In this document: positions 10,333 to 22,500 of the stretch, piece by piece
Layout: every line of letters begins with the position of its first letter
Numbering within the stretch: position 1 is the stretch's first letter
NCBI GenBank assembly: GCA_034359265.1
Contig: CP136895.1
Location: forward strand, 47,200,001-47,264,000
Direction: 5' to 3'
Origin: Canna indica
Lineage: Eukaryota > Streptophyta > Magnoliopsida > Zingiberales > Cannaceae
DNA: 64,000 nt
The notes under the pieces: model-generated
Told to the model about the DNA's origin: nothing
Databases searched by the model: none
What the model saw: only the letters and a program-made list of their open reading frames with translations
Position numbers and translations under genes: made by a program

Positions 10333-12040
10333 ATTTTTTTAACAAAGAATGTGCATTGTAATTCAAGAGTCATGAAAGGAATACAAGTGTGTGGGGAGAG
10401 GAGGGAGTTTAAAAGTAACAAGAAAAATACAGCATCTCGAAAAGGGGAACATCAAGGAAGTAAAGAAACTAAAGCAGCAGTTTCAGAAGCAAGCTCGAGG
10501 TGTATGCGACATTTGCTCTAAAAAATTCTCAAGTTTCGTTCGTGCCAGATTTTTGACCTCCAAATCATCACCAAACGAAAGGAGCGAGAGGCCTCTGTAG
10601 CTCCGCTTAAGGAACTAATTTCCCAAGGCTTGAAGTCCAGAGGAAAGAGAGATAGGTGGTGCATCCCAAGAAGGACCTCCCAACCATCCAAAGAATACTT
10701 ACAAGCTCTGAAGAGGTGTGGATGAGATTCGTCATGGAGGTTACAAAGAGTACACAAGGAAGATATTTGGTTAAGAGACGTTTCCTTTCCACTAACCACC
10801 TATGTATGGAGAAAGCAGGAGGACAATTTGGTTGCCAGGTATATTTAGCCTTGTGATCAAGAAGCCCTTTGAAATTTAGAAGCCCATAAAGAGATTTTGT
10901 ACTGAAGATACCATTTTGGGTCCATTGCCAAATGATAGTGTCGACTTCGGAGCCACGGAGGTGTGGGGCCAACTCGTCAGTTAGACGCGCAAGAGTAAAG
11001 GAGGGGACCAAATAGCTGAAGTGAAGAGATCATCTGATCATCATCCCGAAAGGGGAACGTACCTTCGCATCCTCAATGGTGATATTTTTGTCCTGAGCGG
11101 CCGAGTACAAAAGGGGGAATAAGTGTTTTAGTTTGGAACCGCTGACCCAAGGATCTGACCAAAAACGAAAGGACACTTCGCCCACACGAAAAGAGAGAGA
11201 AACGCCAAAGATTTCAAAAATATGACAAATGCCCTTCCAAATTGGGGAGAGTCACGTGCGATCAGCAATACTTAGGAAACGCAGACGGGGATAAAGGGCA
11301 AGGAGTAGGTTCCTCCAAGGCGTACCAGAATGTTGAAAAAGCATCCATATCCAAATACCAAGTCGAGCAAGATTATGACTTGCCAAGTCGAGAATACTCA
11401 GGCCCCCTCTTCCAGACAGCAGGTGATAGACTCCCAACCTACCAGACATTTTCCTTGGGCACTGCCATTGCCTCTACCTGCCCAGAAGAAAGTGTGCCTT
11501 CTTTTGTCAATGCGTTTAATCACCCAACAGGGGGCCTTAAAGATGGAGAGGGCATAACCTACTTGGCTGGTAAGCACACTATTTACAAGTGTCAGTCGCC
11601 CTGCTCTAGATATCAAGGGGCCCTGCTAGGAGACCAATTTGCTGTCAAATTTATTAATTATCTTTATCCAATCGACCTTTTTCAGACTGTCAGGACAGAG
11701 AGGAACACCCAAATAATCGATAGGAAAAGAACACACCGAGCATCTTAAAACGGTAGCTGCCAAATTACCCTTCTCTACGTCTCCACCCACACGTAAAACC
11801 TTGGTCTTTTGCATATTTATCTTCAAGCCAGTGCAAAGATTAAAGCAATCAAGTAAAAGGCCAAAATAATGTAGACTGACCTCAAAAGCTCTGCTGAACA
11901 GGAGAAGGTCATCAGCGAAGAACAAATGAGTAATACCCCCTTCGATATGTTGAGTAAGTGCCCAGAGACCTGATTGATATATTGATTCGGGCTAATCTCG
12001 ATGTATAACAGCCCCAACAAGGGCCGAGCCTCATAGAATG
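10333..12040 (-). pseudogene. LINE (L1-type) 3' half: reverse transcriptase and zinc-binding region
   Basis: Minus strand. From 11930 the frame reads ITHLFFADDLLLFSRAF, with the catalytic FADD box, then GLKINMQKTK. After frameshifts it continues with SRAGRLTLVNSVL, VIKRIDKRRHTFFWAG and KCLVGWE, which are the post-RT blocks of plant L1 elements. Downstream, WQWTQNGIFSTKSLYGLL and CTLCNLHDESHPHLF belong to the zinc-binding domain common at the C-terminus. The element ends in a T-run at about 10333-10340 (poly-A on the minus strand). The endonuclease and the RT N-terminus are missing, because the gypsy LTR at 12041 cuts it. Several stops and shifts: dead copy. Confidence 0.88.
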
Positions 12041-12440
12041 TGTCACGCCCCAACTCAGGGTCGCGTGACCGGCCAGGTTATACGTGCCTATACCCCGTAA
12101 CCTAAACCATGCACATGCCAACTCAACAATAAAACATAGCCGAAAGAAATAAAAAAGTTTTATTTCAAATGGAAAACCAAATAGAATTCATTATAAGTAA
12201 GTTTAGTATAAATATAAAGTGCGGAAATAATAAATCGATTCAACTATTCAATTACAATGAAATATGAAATAAAAACATGAATGTCCCCAAGGGACTACAA
12301 CTCCAAAACACTGAAACATAAGTGCATGACTAATTACCAAAAACTCAACTACGACCTCTAACTATGACTGCTATGAGATCATGTGGCTCCTCTGCCCTCC
12401 AGCCGCACCAAGTGCTCCAGCCCACCTCACCGGTCAAACT

Positions 12441-13976
12441 CTGCAAAACAAAACAAAATGACAACATGTGAGTTCAAAGAACTGAGTGAGCGGTTCTACC
12501 AACCCTCATGAAAAAAACCAAACACGGATATACTGTATAAAGCAAAACTCCTGACTCAAGTAGGAAATGTCACAAGGGAGTGACCAGCTAACAGGCCATC
12601 TAGTCAACATCTGCCTGAAGACAGCCAACACCCAAATGGTGAAAATCAACAGGCCTAAGCCTATCATGCCCTAAGGCAACAAGACATACTAGGATAATCA
12701 GGAAGACCCACCGAACTTATCCTAATATAACGCAGGAGTAACCAGGATTCGCCCATCCGAACTTATCCCTTTGAATAAAGAATCTTGGGAACAATCGGGA
12801 TTTGCCCGTCTGAACTTATTCCACAAGATATGCAGGAACAATCAGGATTTGCCCATTAGAACTTGTTCCGCCGGTTGGGAATTAGTCGTCCAACCTTTTG
12901 GGCCTAGCCCGCAATCCGGCTCCTCAACAAGCCTCTCCGCCATTCATAAAGATATGGCGCAACATAACCTAACTCAAGTCTCTCATACGGTGTCTTATGA
13001 GTGTCCAAATTGGGAAGCGTCTCAACACTCCAATACCTGACCCCAACTCCTAGACCCATAATGTCATAAACCTGTGAGATTTTTTTTCATGCATAAACTT
13101 TATTTGTTGGTTCATAACAGATTATGTTGACTCCTTGCTCAATTTTAATTATGCAATTAAAATTTAGATCACCAAGATTAGGGTTTTATTTTAGGATTTA
13201 TTTTAGCTTACAGTTGTACCCGAAATTGATGTATCTAACCCGAATCTAGTCTCCAGAGTATGACCTATGTTTTCAAACTATATTTTCTGGTCGAAACGAT
13301 AGATTACACGACCATATTCAGCAAACTATGCACATTACAAAAAGTATTTCAAAATCAGCCCTAAAACAAATAACTCAGCATGCAGTTTTCAGCCTAATTG
13401 AGTTTCAGCATAATAAAGGTAATTAAATCCGAAAATTACAGAATTAAATTCCTTAATTATCAACATAACAGAATTATTTCATTGAGGCAAAACTTCTCAA
13501 GAATGAAGTCATGATTGCATGAATCAAAACAATCTTCAAGCAATAATCAAATTACATGATCAAGAATCTCATATCAAGAACACTCATGGCTTCAAGATCA
13601 AATCTTCTTCTTTTTTTTGTAGAACATGCTCCATATCAAAAATCACAGATTTAAATCTAAGGCATGCACAACAATTCAAGAAACTAATTAGGCAAGCAAC
13701 TCAAGATATAAACTTCAAGATAAACAAGTTCTCTCACTTGGGCATTTCATCGAACACCTTGAGGGTACCCTTGCTTCACCTTTGGCCGAGCACCCATAGG
13801 GTAAACCTAGGGTTGCTGAGCCACAAAGGGAGAATCTCGTGCCCTCCTCACACAAAATGACACAAGAACACGGCGATCAAACCTATGATTCGGCAAAAAT
13901 CACAAAAAACAAGAAGATGCCCAAATTGGCTCAAGATTACGAGAGAACTCAAAAAAGGAGAGATAAAACCACTCAC
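12441..13976 (-). other. Predicted LTR-internal intron
   Basis: Minus strand: donor-like CAA/GTGAGTGG at 13976 and acceptor TTTTGCAG/AG at 12441, the same pair found in the other gypsy LTRs. About 1.54 kb. Confidence 0.5.
12691..12869 (-). repeat. Hairpin-unit array, four units
   Basis: Units at 12691-12723, 12734-12768, 12787-12821 and 12834-12869. Each has a core resembling TTCGGACGGGCAAATCCCGA (minus strand) flanked by arms; the first (AGGATAA...TTATCCT) and last (GGAACAA...TTGTTCC) arms pair perfectly, the middle two with mismatches. Confidence 0.7.
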
Positions 13977-14061
13977 TTGATTAGGAAGAAGAAATAGGGG
14001 AAATTCCCAATCGGCGGCCTCCAAATCCGGCCTCAAAGGTGGCGACGGCGGCTCGGCTCCA

Positions 14062-15941
14062 TGTAATATCCTAGATATTTAATTATATTATTTTCCTTTT
14101 ATGCTAGTATTTGCTAGCCTAGCGGACTAGATCGAGGTGGAGCTGAGTCGACTCATGGTCTGGTGCGAGCCAGTGAGCTCAGGTAAGTAGGATTATGAAT
14201 GTGAAATATTGCTTGAGTAGTTAAATTTATTTAATTTTATGTTGTGTATACATAATTGTTTATCTTATGTGGTTGCTTATAGATTATCATAGAATTAATT
14301 GAGTTAATTAAGTTAGCGGGTTCGAATTGGGCTTGAGACGGATGCGGGTTGGATAAAGGATTTAGAGGAGTTAGGGTTGGGGAGAGAGTATAAAACTCCC
14401 TCCCCTTGGCTTGTGGCTCCCTATTGGAGCCACACAAGACTTTTGAGAAGAGGAGCTAGCCGCCAGCCCCTCTTATCTTCCCCTTGGAGCCGCTGCCGCC
14501 CCTTAGAGCTAAGCTGCCCAAGGTTTCATCCCCTTCTCCTTCTTCCTTTCATTTAGAGCCAAGCCGAGAGGAGCCAAGCCAGCCCCTCTCTCTTCCCCTT
14601 TCCCTCTCTTCAAGCTGGCGGCTTGAGGTGAGCCGCCGCCCCTCTTGTCCCCTCCCTTGAGTCGAGCCACCATCTTTTGAAGCCGGATTCGAGGGCCGTC
14701 ATCTGGGATTTCTCCTTTATTCATCATTCCTATTTAGGTGAGTGGTCTTACCCTCCTTCTTTCGGATTTCTCTGTCTTCTTGAGCCGTTCTTGAAAATAA
14801 AGTATTCTTGTTGGATTTTACCGTTGGTTTTCGAGTTCTCGTCGTTTCTTGTGATTGCCTTGCGAGACGAGACCTGAACCCTTCCCCTATGGGGCTCGGC
14901 AGCCCTAGTTGAATCCTAGGTTGCTCGGCCAAGGGTGGAGCAAGGGTTCCCTCAAGGTGTTCGATAAAATGCTCAAGTGAGAGATCTTGGTTATTTTGTA
15001 GTTTATATCTTGATTTGTTCATTTAAATGAGTTCTTATATGATCAACCATGCTTTGTAGTTTAAATGAGGCTCGTCGAGGAGCCGGATTGCGGGCTAGGC
15101 CCGGGAGGTTGGATGGCTAATTTCCAACCTGCAGAACAAGTTCGGAGGGCATTTCCCAATTATTCTGGTTGGCCTCGTGGGATAAGTTCGGAGGGCCTAC
15201 CCGATTATCCCCGAGGTGATTTTAAGAAATAAGTTCGGAGGGCTTTTTCTAATTATTTCTGTGATATCTTTTAAGAGTAAGTTCGGAGGGCCTTCCCGAT
15301 TACTCCTATGATATCTTAAAGGGACAAGTTCGGATGGGCGAATCCCAATTGTTCCTACAAGTCTCGTGGAGCAAGTTCGGAGGGCCTTTCCCGATTGCTC
15401 CCGAGTTTCTTTATACTAGAATAAGTTCGGAGGGCCTTCCCGATTATCCTGGTATGTGTTGTTGCCTTAGGGCATGGTAGGCTTAGGCCTATTGATCTTC
15501 ACCGTTCGGGGTGAAGGCTGCCTTCGGGCAGGTAGTGGCCGGATGGCCTAATAGCTGGTCACTCCCTTGTGACATTTTCCTGCTTGAGTCAGGAGTTTTA
15601 CCTTATGCATCTTATCTATGATGTTTGTTTTTGTGAGGGTTGGTAGAACCACTCACTGAGTTCTTTGAACTCTGTTTTATGTTGTTGGACTTGATGTATG
15701 TTGGACTTGATGTATGTTGGACTTGATGTATGTTGGACTTGATGTATTATTTCCGCATTTTATTCGTTTCTTAAAACTTGTTTATGATGAACTCTGTTTT
15801 GATTCTAGATGAAATAATAGCTTGTTGATTTCTTTTCGCTATTGTTTATTCTTATGATGTTGACATGTGCATGAGTTAGGCTGCGGGGTATAGACACGTA
15901 TACCCTGGCCGGTCACGTGACCCTATATTTGGGATGTGATA
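14062..15941 (+). mobile_element. Gypsy 5' LTR (chromovirus), plus strand
   Basis: Begins TGTAATATCC and ends GATGTGATA (a decayed GCGTGACA), 1880 bp, followed at once by a PBS. It contains TATAAAA (14389-14395), a donor-like TTAG/GTGAGTGG (14738), seven hairpin units (15127-15455) and four copies of the 16-bp unit TTGGACTTGATGTATG (about 15684-15742) where other LTRs have the acceptor-like TTTTGCAG. It inserted against, or into, the minus-strand LTR at 12041-14061. Confidence 0.85.
15127..15455 (+). repeat. Hairpin-unit array, seven units
   Basis: About 48-bp units, each of the form arm + GTTCGGAGGGCNTTNCCCGA + arm. The arms differ from unit to unit yet stay complementary: GGGATAA/TTATCCC, AGAAATAA/TTATTTCT, GAGTAA/TTACTC, GGGACAA/TTGTTCC (one G-U), GGAGCAA/TTGCTCC. 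The first and last units have mismatches. Confidence 0.85.
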
Positions 15942-15944
15942 ATG

Positions 15945-15956
15945 TGGTATTAGAGC
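15945..15956 (+). other. Primer-binding site (tRNA-Met type)
   Basis: TGGTATTAGAGC, one C-to-T change from TGGTATCAGAGC, the complement of the 3' end of initiator tRNA-Met. It lies three bases after the LTR end. Confidence 0.85.
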
Positions 15957-16297
15957 ATGTAGTTCGGTCTGACTACGACCTAGAGTTGTCACCGTATAGG
16001 GCATTGCTAGCTTGTCAGTATACGGTAGGGGTATGCTATGAGATCAATGGGCTAAGTCTGCACCTCAGCGCGACTTGTGGTTTAGTTTGCAAAACATTGG
16101 GTGAATTCAATTGCTTAATCTTGAATTGTTTCTTTTCTGGTGTTTCCAGATCGATGGAGGCCTTTGATGCCGCAAGGAGTGGTAGTGATAGCAACTCCAC
16201 TGAGCGACGAGGCCGAGGCCGAGGCCGGGGTCGAGGGAGACCACTGTAGGCCCGGGAGGAGGTGAGACCAGATCCCATGGTTGTGCAGCTACAAGCC
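15957..16297 (+). pseudogene. Chromovirus leader and gag start, truncated
   Basis: After the leader, ATG at 16153 opens MEAFDAARSGSDSNSTE and an RG-repeat, closely matching the gag start at 42962 (MEARGVALSGSGSNSTE, RG-repeat). A stop follows the RG tract. Matching sequence ends at MVVQLQA near 16297, where a LINE tail is joined. The rest of the retroelement is absent. Confidence 0.8.
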
Positions 16298-16346
16298 CTT
16301 CACTCCTCTTGAATTGAATACAAGTGCTCTTTGTTTAAAAAAAATT
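16298..16346 (+). mobile_element. 5'-truncated LINE 3' tail with poly-A
   Basis: CTCTTGAATTGAATACAA then TTTGTTTAAAAAAAA parallels the minus-strand 3' end of the LINE at 10333-10385 (CTCTTGAATTACAATGCAC then TTTGTTAAAAAAA). About 49 bp, typical of an extremely 5'-truncated LINE copy. Confidence 0.55.
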
Positions 16347-16639
16347 ATACAATAGGCTTTACATTGGTTTTAGTACAAGTCATTTTTTACTTTACACATC
16401 AGAACTATAAATATCTGCTTGTAAGTCATTTTCGAGCGTGCTATTATTTTGGTGATTTTTGAATCTGAGATCAACTTTTCTTGGTTACTCTTCTCTGTGT
16501 TCAAGTGTATGTTCTTCTTTTCTGTTATCTACTTGATTCAATCTATGTACTTGTTGATATTATCAGTATAGATATTGTCTTCTGTGTTTGAGTTTTCCAT
16601 TTGAGTGAAGAGATCCTGTTGTATTTCTGCTCTTCATCA

Positions 16640-17720
16640 GTTGTATCAGTTTGGAACACATTGATCATGGGATTAATCAATAATGGGTTGACATGCCAGG
16701 CTTGGGATTGCTTCTAAAAGAATGCAACAAACAGAAACTAGACCAAATTCATTTGCTATGGTATGGTCTCTCTTCTTGCAGGATGCCAAAAACATAGCAG
16801 TTTAAATCTTGGTAGGTTTGTTCATGGTTATTTCTTAAGGCATGGTCTTGATGGCAATGCATCTCTGTGCACTGCACTTGTAGATATGTATCTTGGAATG
16901 CAATGATTGGAAGCTACGCTCATAATGGACAACCGAATGAAGCTCTTACTCTCTTCTACCAAATGCAGTCAGACTTGAAACCTGATGCAGTTACGATGAT
17001 CAATGTTCTTTCATCGTGTGCACAAATTGGGAATCTTCTTCAAGGGAGGAGCTTACATGCGTACGTATTGAGAAGGGAACTTGGTTTGATCAGTGACCCT
17101 GCTTTGGGAGATACTATTCTGACAATTTATGCCAAATGTAGAAGCATATTAGAAGCTTATTGGGGAAGGACATCATCTTTTGGAATACTATGATTTCAGC
17201 ATATGGAATTCATGGCCAAAGTGAAGATGCAATTAGCATATTCCATGAATAGGGACTATAACATAGCTCCTGGGCTTGTTCATTATGTTTGCATGATTGA
17301 CCCTTTTTGGGCGTGCAGGCATCCTTGATAAAACTAAAGAACTAATCCGTTTAATGCCCATGGAACCGGATCCTACTCTTTGGAGATCTCTTCTGAGTGC
17401 TTGTAGAATATTTTCTATTGTTGAACTTGCAAGTATAGTTGGTGAAAAGCTAATGAACTGGAACCTATGAATATTGCAAATTACACACTTCTTTCAAAGA
17501 TTTATGCTGCAGCTGGAAATTGAGAAGATGTCAATACTTTGAGAGCAAAAATTAAGGAGAACGCGGTTCAGAAAAGACTCCAGGTACCAGCTGGATAAAC
17601 ATTAAAAATGAAGTCTAGTCTTTTACTGCAGGGAACAAATTACACTCTCAGTATGATATTTCACACAATGAACTAAAACTGCTTCTAGATGAGCTTATGG
17701 AAAATGGATGTCCTATATTC
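16640..17720 (+). pseudogene. PPR protein (PLS subfamily) pseudogene with E-type end
   Basis: Pieces in different frames read as consecutive pentatricopeptide repeats: VSVWNTLIMGLINNG, GRFVHGYFLRHGLDGNASLC, then an open part at 16867-17190 (WNAMIGSYAHNGQPNEALTL, LKPDAVTMINVLSSCAQIGN, GRSLHAYVLRR), then DIIFWNTMISAYGIHGQSED. Next come LFGRAGILDKTKELI, PDPTLWRSLLSACR and TPGTSWI, the E/E+ signature found after the last PPR of organelle RNA-editing factors. At least five stops or frameshifts break it, and the N-terminal repeats are absent. In life such a protein would act on organelle RNA. It starts about 300 bp after the LINE tail and is in an otherwise transposon-only region. Confidence 0.82.
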
Positions 17721-18540
17721 TAGTTCAGTATTGGGAAAGGTATGACTCTAATTGCTGCAAGAATTTAGCAATCTCAACAAGATTTGTATGAAAACAATGC
17801 TGACAAAGAATATCAGTGCACTGGTGATTGCCTCAGGCTTCAACTAGAGTTTTCTACATGTTGTTTTCACTGAGAATATTTTTTTTTTCAAAAATACAAC
17901 CCTTGCATCATTATCTATGGCCTTGCACGAACTAAATGTGGGAAATTCAACAATCAGGATGGTTTTCTGATTGAAACTGGCCACTATCTACTACAGTCTT
18001 GAGTTCATAGGACTGTTGCAATGCATCTTGAATTGGAAGATTTTGAATGGTTAGATGTTGTTGGTGATAACCTGATGATGCTTGCTTCATTGGATAATGT
18101 TTAATGCAGAATTTGAAGATATTATCTTCAAGTGATTACCTGGAAGTGTCTCTCCAATTTTCTGATCTTCTTTTCAAATTATCCTTCTATATCTAGTTTA
18201 ATCGTTCGGTGTTAATATCACCGTTCTCAAAGGAAAGAGATTTATTTGGACCACTCCTAGATACTCAACCCAAAACAACATCCATTATGCAATGCATAAA
18301 AGGAATTTAAGTTACTGTTCTGAGCCAAGAATTTTGTCTTGTGGTTCTAAACTAAATGAGTATAGTTACATAATCATTTAGCAATTAAATTCTAGTTTGG
18401 TCTTGTTGTTGATCCCTCGTTCGGTGCGAGAGTTGAGGGCCGGATGTGGTCGGGTTTGCATTGTTTTGCTATTGAAAATTTTGAGTTAGGGTGCTTGGGG
18501 CTTGGTGCGGATTGGTTATGGTGCTAAGTGCTGGGTGTAA
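17721..18540. other. Unassigned, probably 3' flank of the PPR gene
   Basis: AT-rich sequence without recognisable coding potential or transposon ends. At about 18410-18540 base composition changes to G-rich, just before the copia-type repeat region begins. Confidence 0.35.
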
Positions 18541-19892
18541 TATCTCATTATTTTATAAGGTGCACGCGTATAAAATTTTTAGATGTGAATGTCGTTGTGG
18601 CTGAAAACTTAAATGAGAAATTGGAAAGAAAAAGACAAGTTTGGCAAAATTTTCAAAAATGGGATATGATTTTGGTTTTACAAAAATCATAGTTTAATAC
18701 TCAATATTCATGCTTTAATAATGTCTCTACGCTCATGATTGAATTTAATGATAACATCTTCAAATCTCATGAGTAGGATGAAGTTTAGTGCTTATGCAAA
18801 TTTCATTGAATGAAACTTGCTTTAGGTTAAGATTTGTCCCTAGAGACCTCATTTTTAAGTCTACACCCAATAAACATGTATAGATTCACACATGACATGA
18901 TTCTAGGTGTTTAAACTTGAAAATTCATGTGTAGACGAACAAGGTGATAACTAGATCACTTTATGGGACTTAAGCTTGGAAAAGTTTGACTCAAGTCAAC
19001 AAATCGACTTGGACACTTCATTTTAAGTCCAAACTTCATAAACATATTTAGGAATAGGTATGACATGTTTCTATGCATTTGGAATAAAAAATTCATATGG
19101 ATATGGATAAAATGATATAGAGGTCATTTCATGATAACCTCTTTTGAACCAAGTTGACCCAAGTCAATAAATTGACTTAAAGGTCTCATTTTCAATTCAT
19201 ATTTGCGGAACATGTTTAGATTTACTCATGGTGTCCATAAGTTTAAATTTGAAAAATCATGAGTAAATGATAAGGTTGAAATTTAGCAAGTTTCATGATA
19301 ACTAGTTTAGTTTTGAATAAAACCATGCTAGGTTGATATCTTGACTTAAGGATATAATTTTTATCTCAAACTTGACATACACTCTTTACATAACCATTAT
19401 GTGGTGTCATAAAAGTTTGAATGAAAACTGAACACGTTTTGAAAAATAACTGAAAATTACGAAAATACCATTAAATTTTTAACATTTTCAGTTATTTCTA
19501 GAAAAATATAGAAAAATCCTTTTTAATTGATTCTTGAAACTGCATCTTCACTGAAAATCTAGTTTCTTCAGTAAAAATTTTAAAAAGTTTCATCAAGAAT
19601 TTAATTTATAGTGGAATTTTGAAGTTGGATTTCGAAAACACAAAGAAACACTTACTTGAAATACTCACCTTTTCGATACTTTGATTTCTCATTAGAAAAT
19701 TCGAATGAAAACTCACGTACACCGTTTTGATTCAATGTTTAATATCATTCACATCATTACTTGAGTGAAATCATTTATAAGAATGATTTTGATAACTTGA
19801 ATGATAGCTAGAAATATCAGTTTTTTCATTGAAATCAAGATGAGATGAAAAATAAACATAGAGAATTCTTTTTGAGCTCAAATTTGACACAC
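18541..19892 (+). mobile_element. Sirevirus-like element, internal non-coding region (left part)
   Basis: Matches the non-coding part downstream of gag at 34860-35820 (for example GACAAGTTTGGCAAAA at 18629 and 35419). It carries degenerate repeats of about 160-185 bp with the motif CAAGTCAACAAATCGACTTGG (units near 18826, 18985, 19150, 19333). The element continues at 28303 after a gypsy LTR insertion. No ORF; gag and 5' LTR are not present on the left. Confidence 0.7.
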
Positions 19893-22224
19893 GCCGAGGT
19901 CAAGCCGAGTCGACTCATGGTCTGGTGCGAGCTCGCGAGCTCGGGTAAGTAGGAATATGAATTATACAATTTCTTTTCTTACGTAGATAAATTTATTTAA
20001 TTATTCTGTTGCATGTGCTTGATTTATTAAATTATGTTGCATATGGATTTGCATGTGATTGATGTTTGTATTTAGCATAAGGTTAGTTTGGGTTAGCGGG
20101 TTGGATTCGGGCTCGAGGCAGATGCGGGTTTGTTAAGAGGGTTAGTAGAATGAGGGTTTGAGGAGGGGAATATAACCCCCCCCCCCCCCCCCTCATTGGC
20201 TAGGCCGCTCCCTATTGGAGCCGCACCAACCGAGAAGGAGAGAGAGGAGCCGCAAACCTCTAAGCCGCCACCCCTATCCCCCCTTTCCTTGGAGCCGCTG
20301 CCCTCACGCTCCAAGCCGCCGAGCCCCCTCTCCCCCTCTTCTTCCCCCTTTTCCTTGGAGGCCAAGCCGTCGGCTTGGTTGAAGCCGATGCCTTCTCCAT
20401 TTTTCTTGAAGCCGCTGCCCCTTCTTGAGGAGCCAAGCTGCCGCACCTTTGAGGCTGGATTCAGAGGCCTCCGCTTGGAAACTCTTCTCTATTCATTCTT
20501 CCTAATCAAGTGAGTGGTTTTACCCCTCCTTTTCTCGGGTTTTCTTTTGTGTTCTTGAGTCGTTCTTGAAATCAAGGTGTTCTTGTTGACTTTTTCGTCA
20601 AATCTCAAGTTCTTGTCATTTTTCTTGCCATGGAATAGGAGGCCCAAAGATCCCCTCCTATGGGGCTCGGCAGCCCTAGGGTTACCCTAGGAGTGCTCGG
20701 CCAAGGAAAAATTGGGTCGCCCTCAAGGTGTTCGATGAAATGTCTAAGAGGAATTTTCGATGTTCCTGAGGTCTAAACTTTTAAATTGCTAATCTTGATT
20801 ATGTTCCTATGATGCTATGCATGATCCCTATCTAAATCTTTAACTTCAGCGTATGAATCCATGTTTTTGTGCGTGAAAAGACTTAAGTCTTGTTGTCATG
20901 TATGTTCTTGATGGGTTCTTGATGTTGAATCTTAAGTCTTGGTTTAATGATAGTGTGGATGCATGCTAAGTATTGATTAAGAATTATGGTTTGATCTTGT
21001 ATGATTTATCTTAAATTTTATAATTCTGTTTTGATGGTAATTAAAGATTTAATTCCTGTAAATTTTGGATTAATTACCATGGTATGCTGAAAACTTAATC
21101 TTGCTGAAATTTCATGCTGAGTTGTTGATTCTAGGCTGATTTTGAAAATATTGTTGTGAAGTGTATTGTTTACTAAACATAGTTGTGTAACCTTTCATTT
21201 CGAACAGAAAACATAGTTTGGATCCATATATCACACTTTAGAAGTCAGATTCGACTTGGGTACACCAGGTTCGTGCTCAACAGTAAACTGAAAATAAAAC
21301 CCTAAAGCAAAACCCTAAACTTGGTGATGATAATTTTAATTACATAATTAAAATTCAAATAGGCAGCATAATCTATTACGAACCAACAAATAAAGTTTAT
21401 GCATGAAATAAAACCTCATGGGTTATGACTATCACACCCCAAATCCGGTATGACCGACCAGGGTACGCCACGTACCCCGAAGCCTAACCCCAAAACAAAC
21501 TATGCATAAACAAGTAATGAACCCAAACATTTTATGATATTTAAAACTTAAAGGAAAACATCATATCCTAAAAGAAACTCAACCACAAATAAAAAATGCT
21601 AAAGGTTTAATTTATTTTCAAAACTTTAAAGTCCCAACAAAGACTCCCCAAACTAAGGAAAATGTAGAAACGAAATAACCGAGTCTATATGACTCAACAA
21701 AATAAAAACGACTGGACTCGGTATCCTCCTCGATCATGACATGTCACGAGACCCGCTGCCCTGCCGCCACCAGTCGCGCTACTGCACCCCGGTACCTCTC
21801 TGATCTAGCTCAGGTGCTGCAAAACAACAGTAATGAGGGGTAAGTCCAACTAGAACTTAGTGAGTAGATCAGTCCTCAATTCACCAAATCAATCATCATG
21901 CATAAAAACACAAATAGCTGATATAAATAACGTAACAACAACGTCAGAAGAAGTCAGCAATAATATATCCACAACTCTATGCATGAAATCAACATCCGTC
22001 AACCAGTATAAAATATCTTTAAAAATGACGGAATAAGTATAAGTAACACATCCACCACTCCACTCATATTCACAGCAATAAGTATAAGCATCCATCAATA
22101 AGTATAAACATATCCACAGCAATAAAACAGGATGAATGCAACACCTCAATCATATGCATGCAATGCAACATCTCAATCATGTCCATGCAATGCAACATCT
22201 CAATCATATGCATGCTCCCCGGAC

Positions 22225-22500
22225 TCATCGGTTCCACATAGCCACATAGGGTAGGTAGACGGGTGGCCGCCGATCTACCACCCAGTTTAGTGCCGTCTCT
22301 TTGGGGCATGCCCTCCCCTCATTGGCACTTGCTCTTCCGAGCTAGCTTGTTGGGGCATACGTTCCCCTCACCTGCTCGGGTCTCCGGATTGTCTCTTTTG
22401 GGTATGATCTCCCCTCACCAATCGGACTTCCGAAATAAGGCCATCGCTGTCTCTTTTGGGCATACCCTGCCCTCACCAGCGAGGCTTCCAAGAAATGCAA
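22225..22500. repeat. Short tandem repeat within the nested LTR
   Basis: Four imperfect copies of about 55 bp with the block TCTCTTTTGGGCATGCCCTC followed by CCCTCACC and a CGGACTTCCGA-like part. The ORF at 22263-22667 is only a translation of these units. Confidence 0.65.

Larger units (their letters stand above)
12041..14061 (-). mobile_element. Gypsy LTR, minus strand, 5' end truncated
   Basis: The plus strand starts TGTCACGCCCCAACTCAGG, the inverse of the ...GGGGCGTGACA end shared by this LTR group. It carries four hairpin units (12691-12869), a predicted intron (13976 to 12441, minus) and a GGCCGAGC block at about 13784. Its own start is missing: the plus-strand LTR at 14062 abuts it. 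ORFs inside (12771, 13519, 13848) are not genes. Confidence 0.8.

Noticed and set aside
20175..20192. Long C run (and G run at 50846, C run at 41)
   Set aside because: Homopolymers in LTR leaders; length may be a sequencing artefact, and I attach no function.
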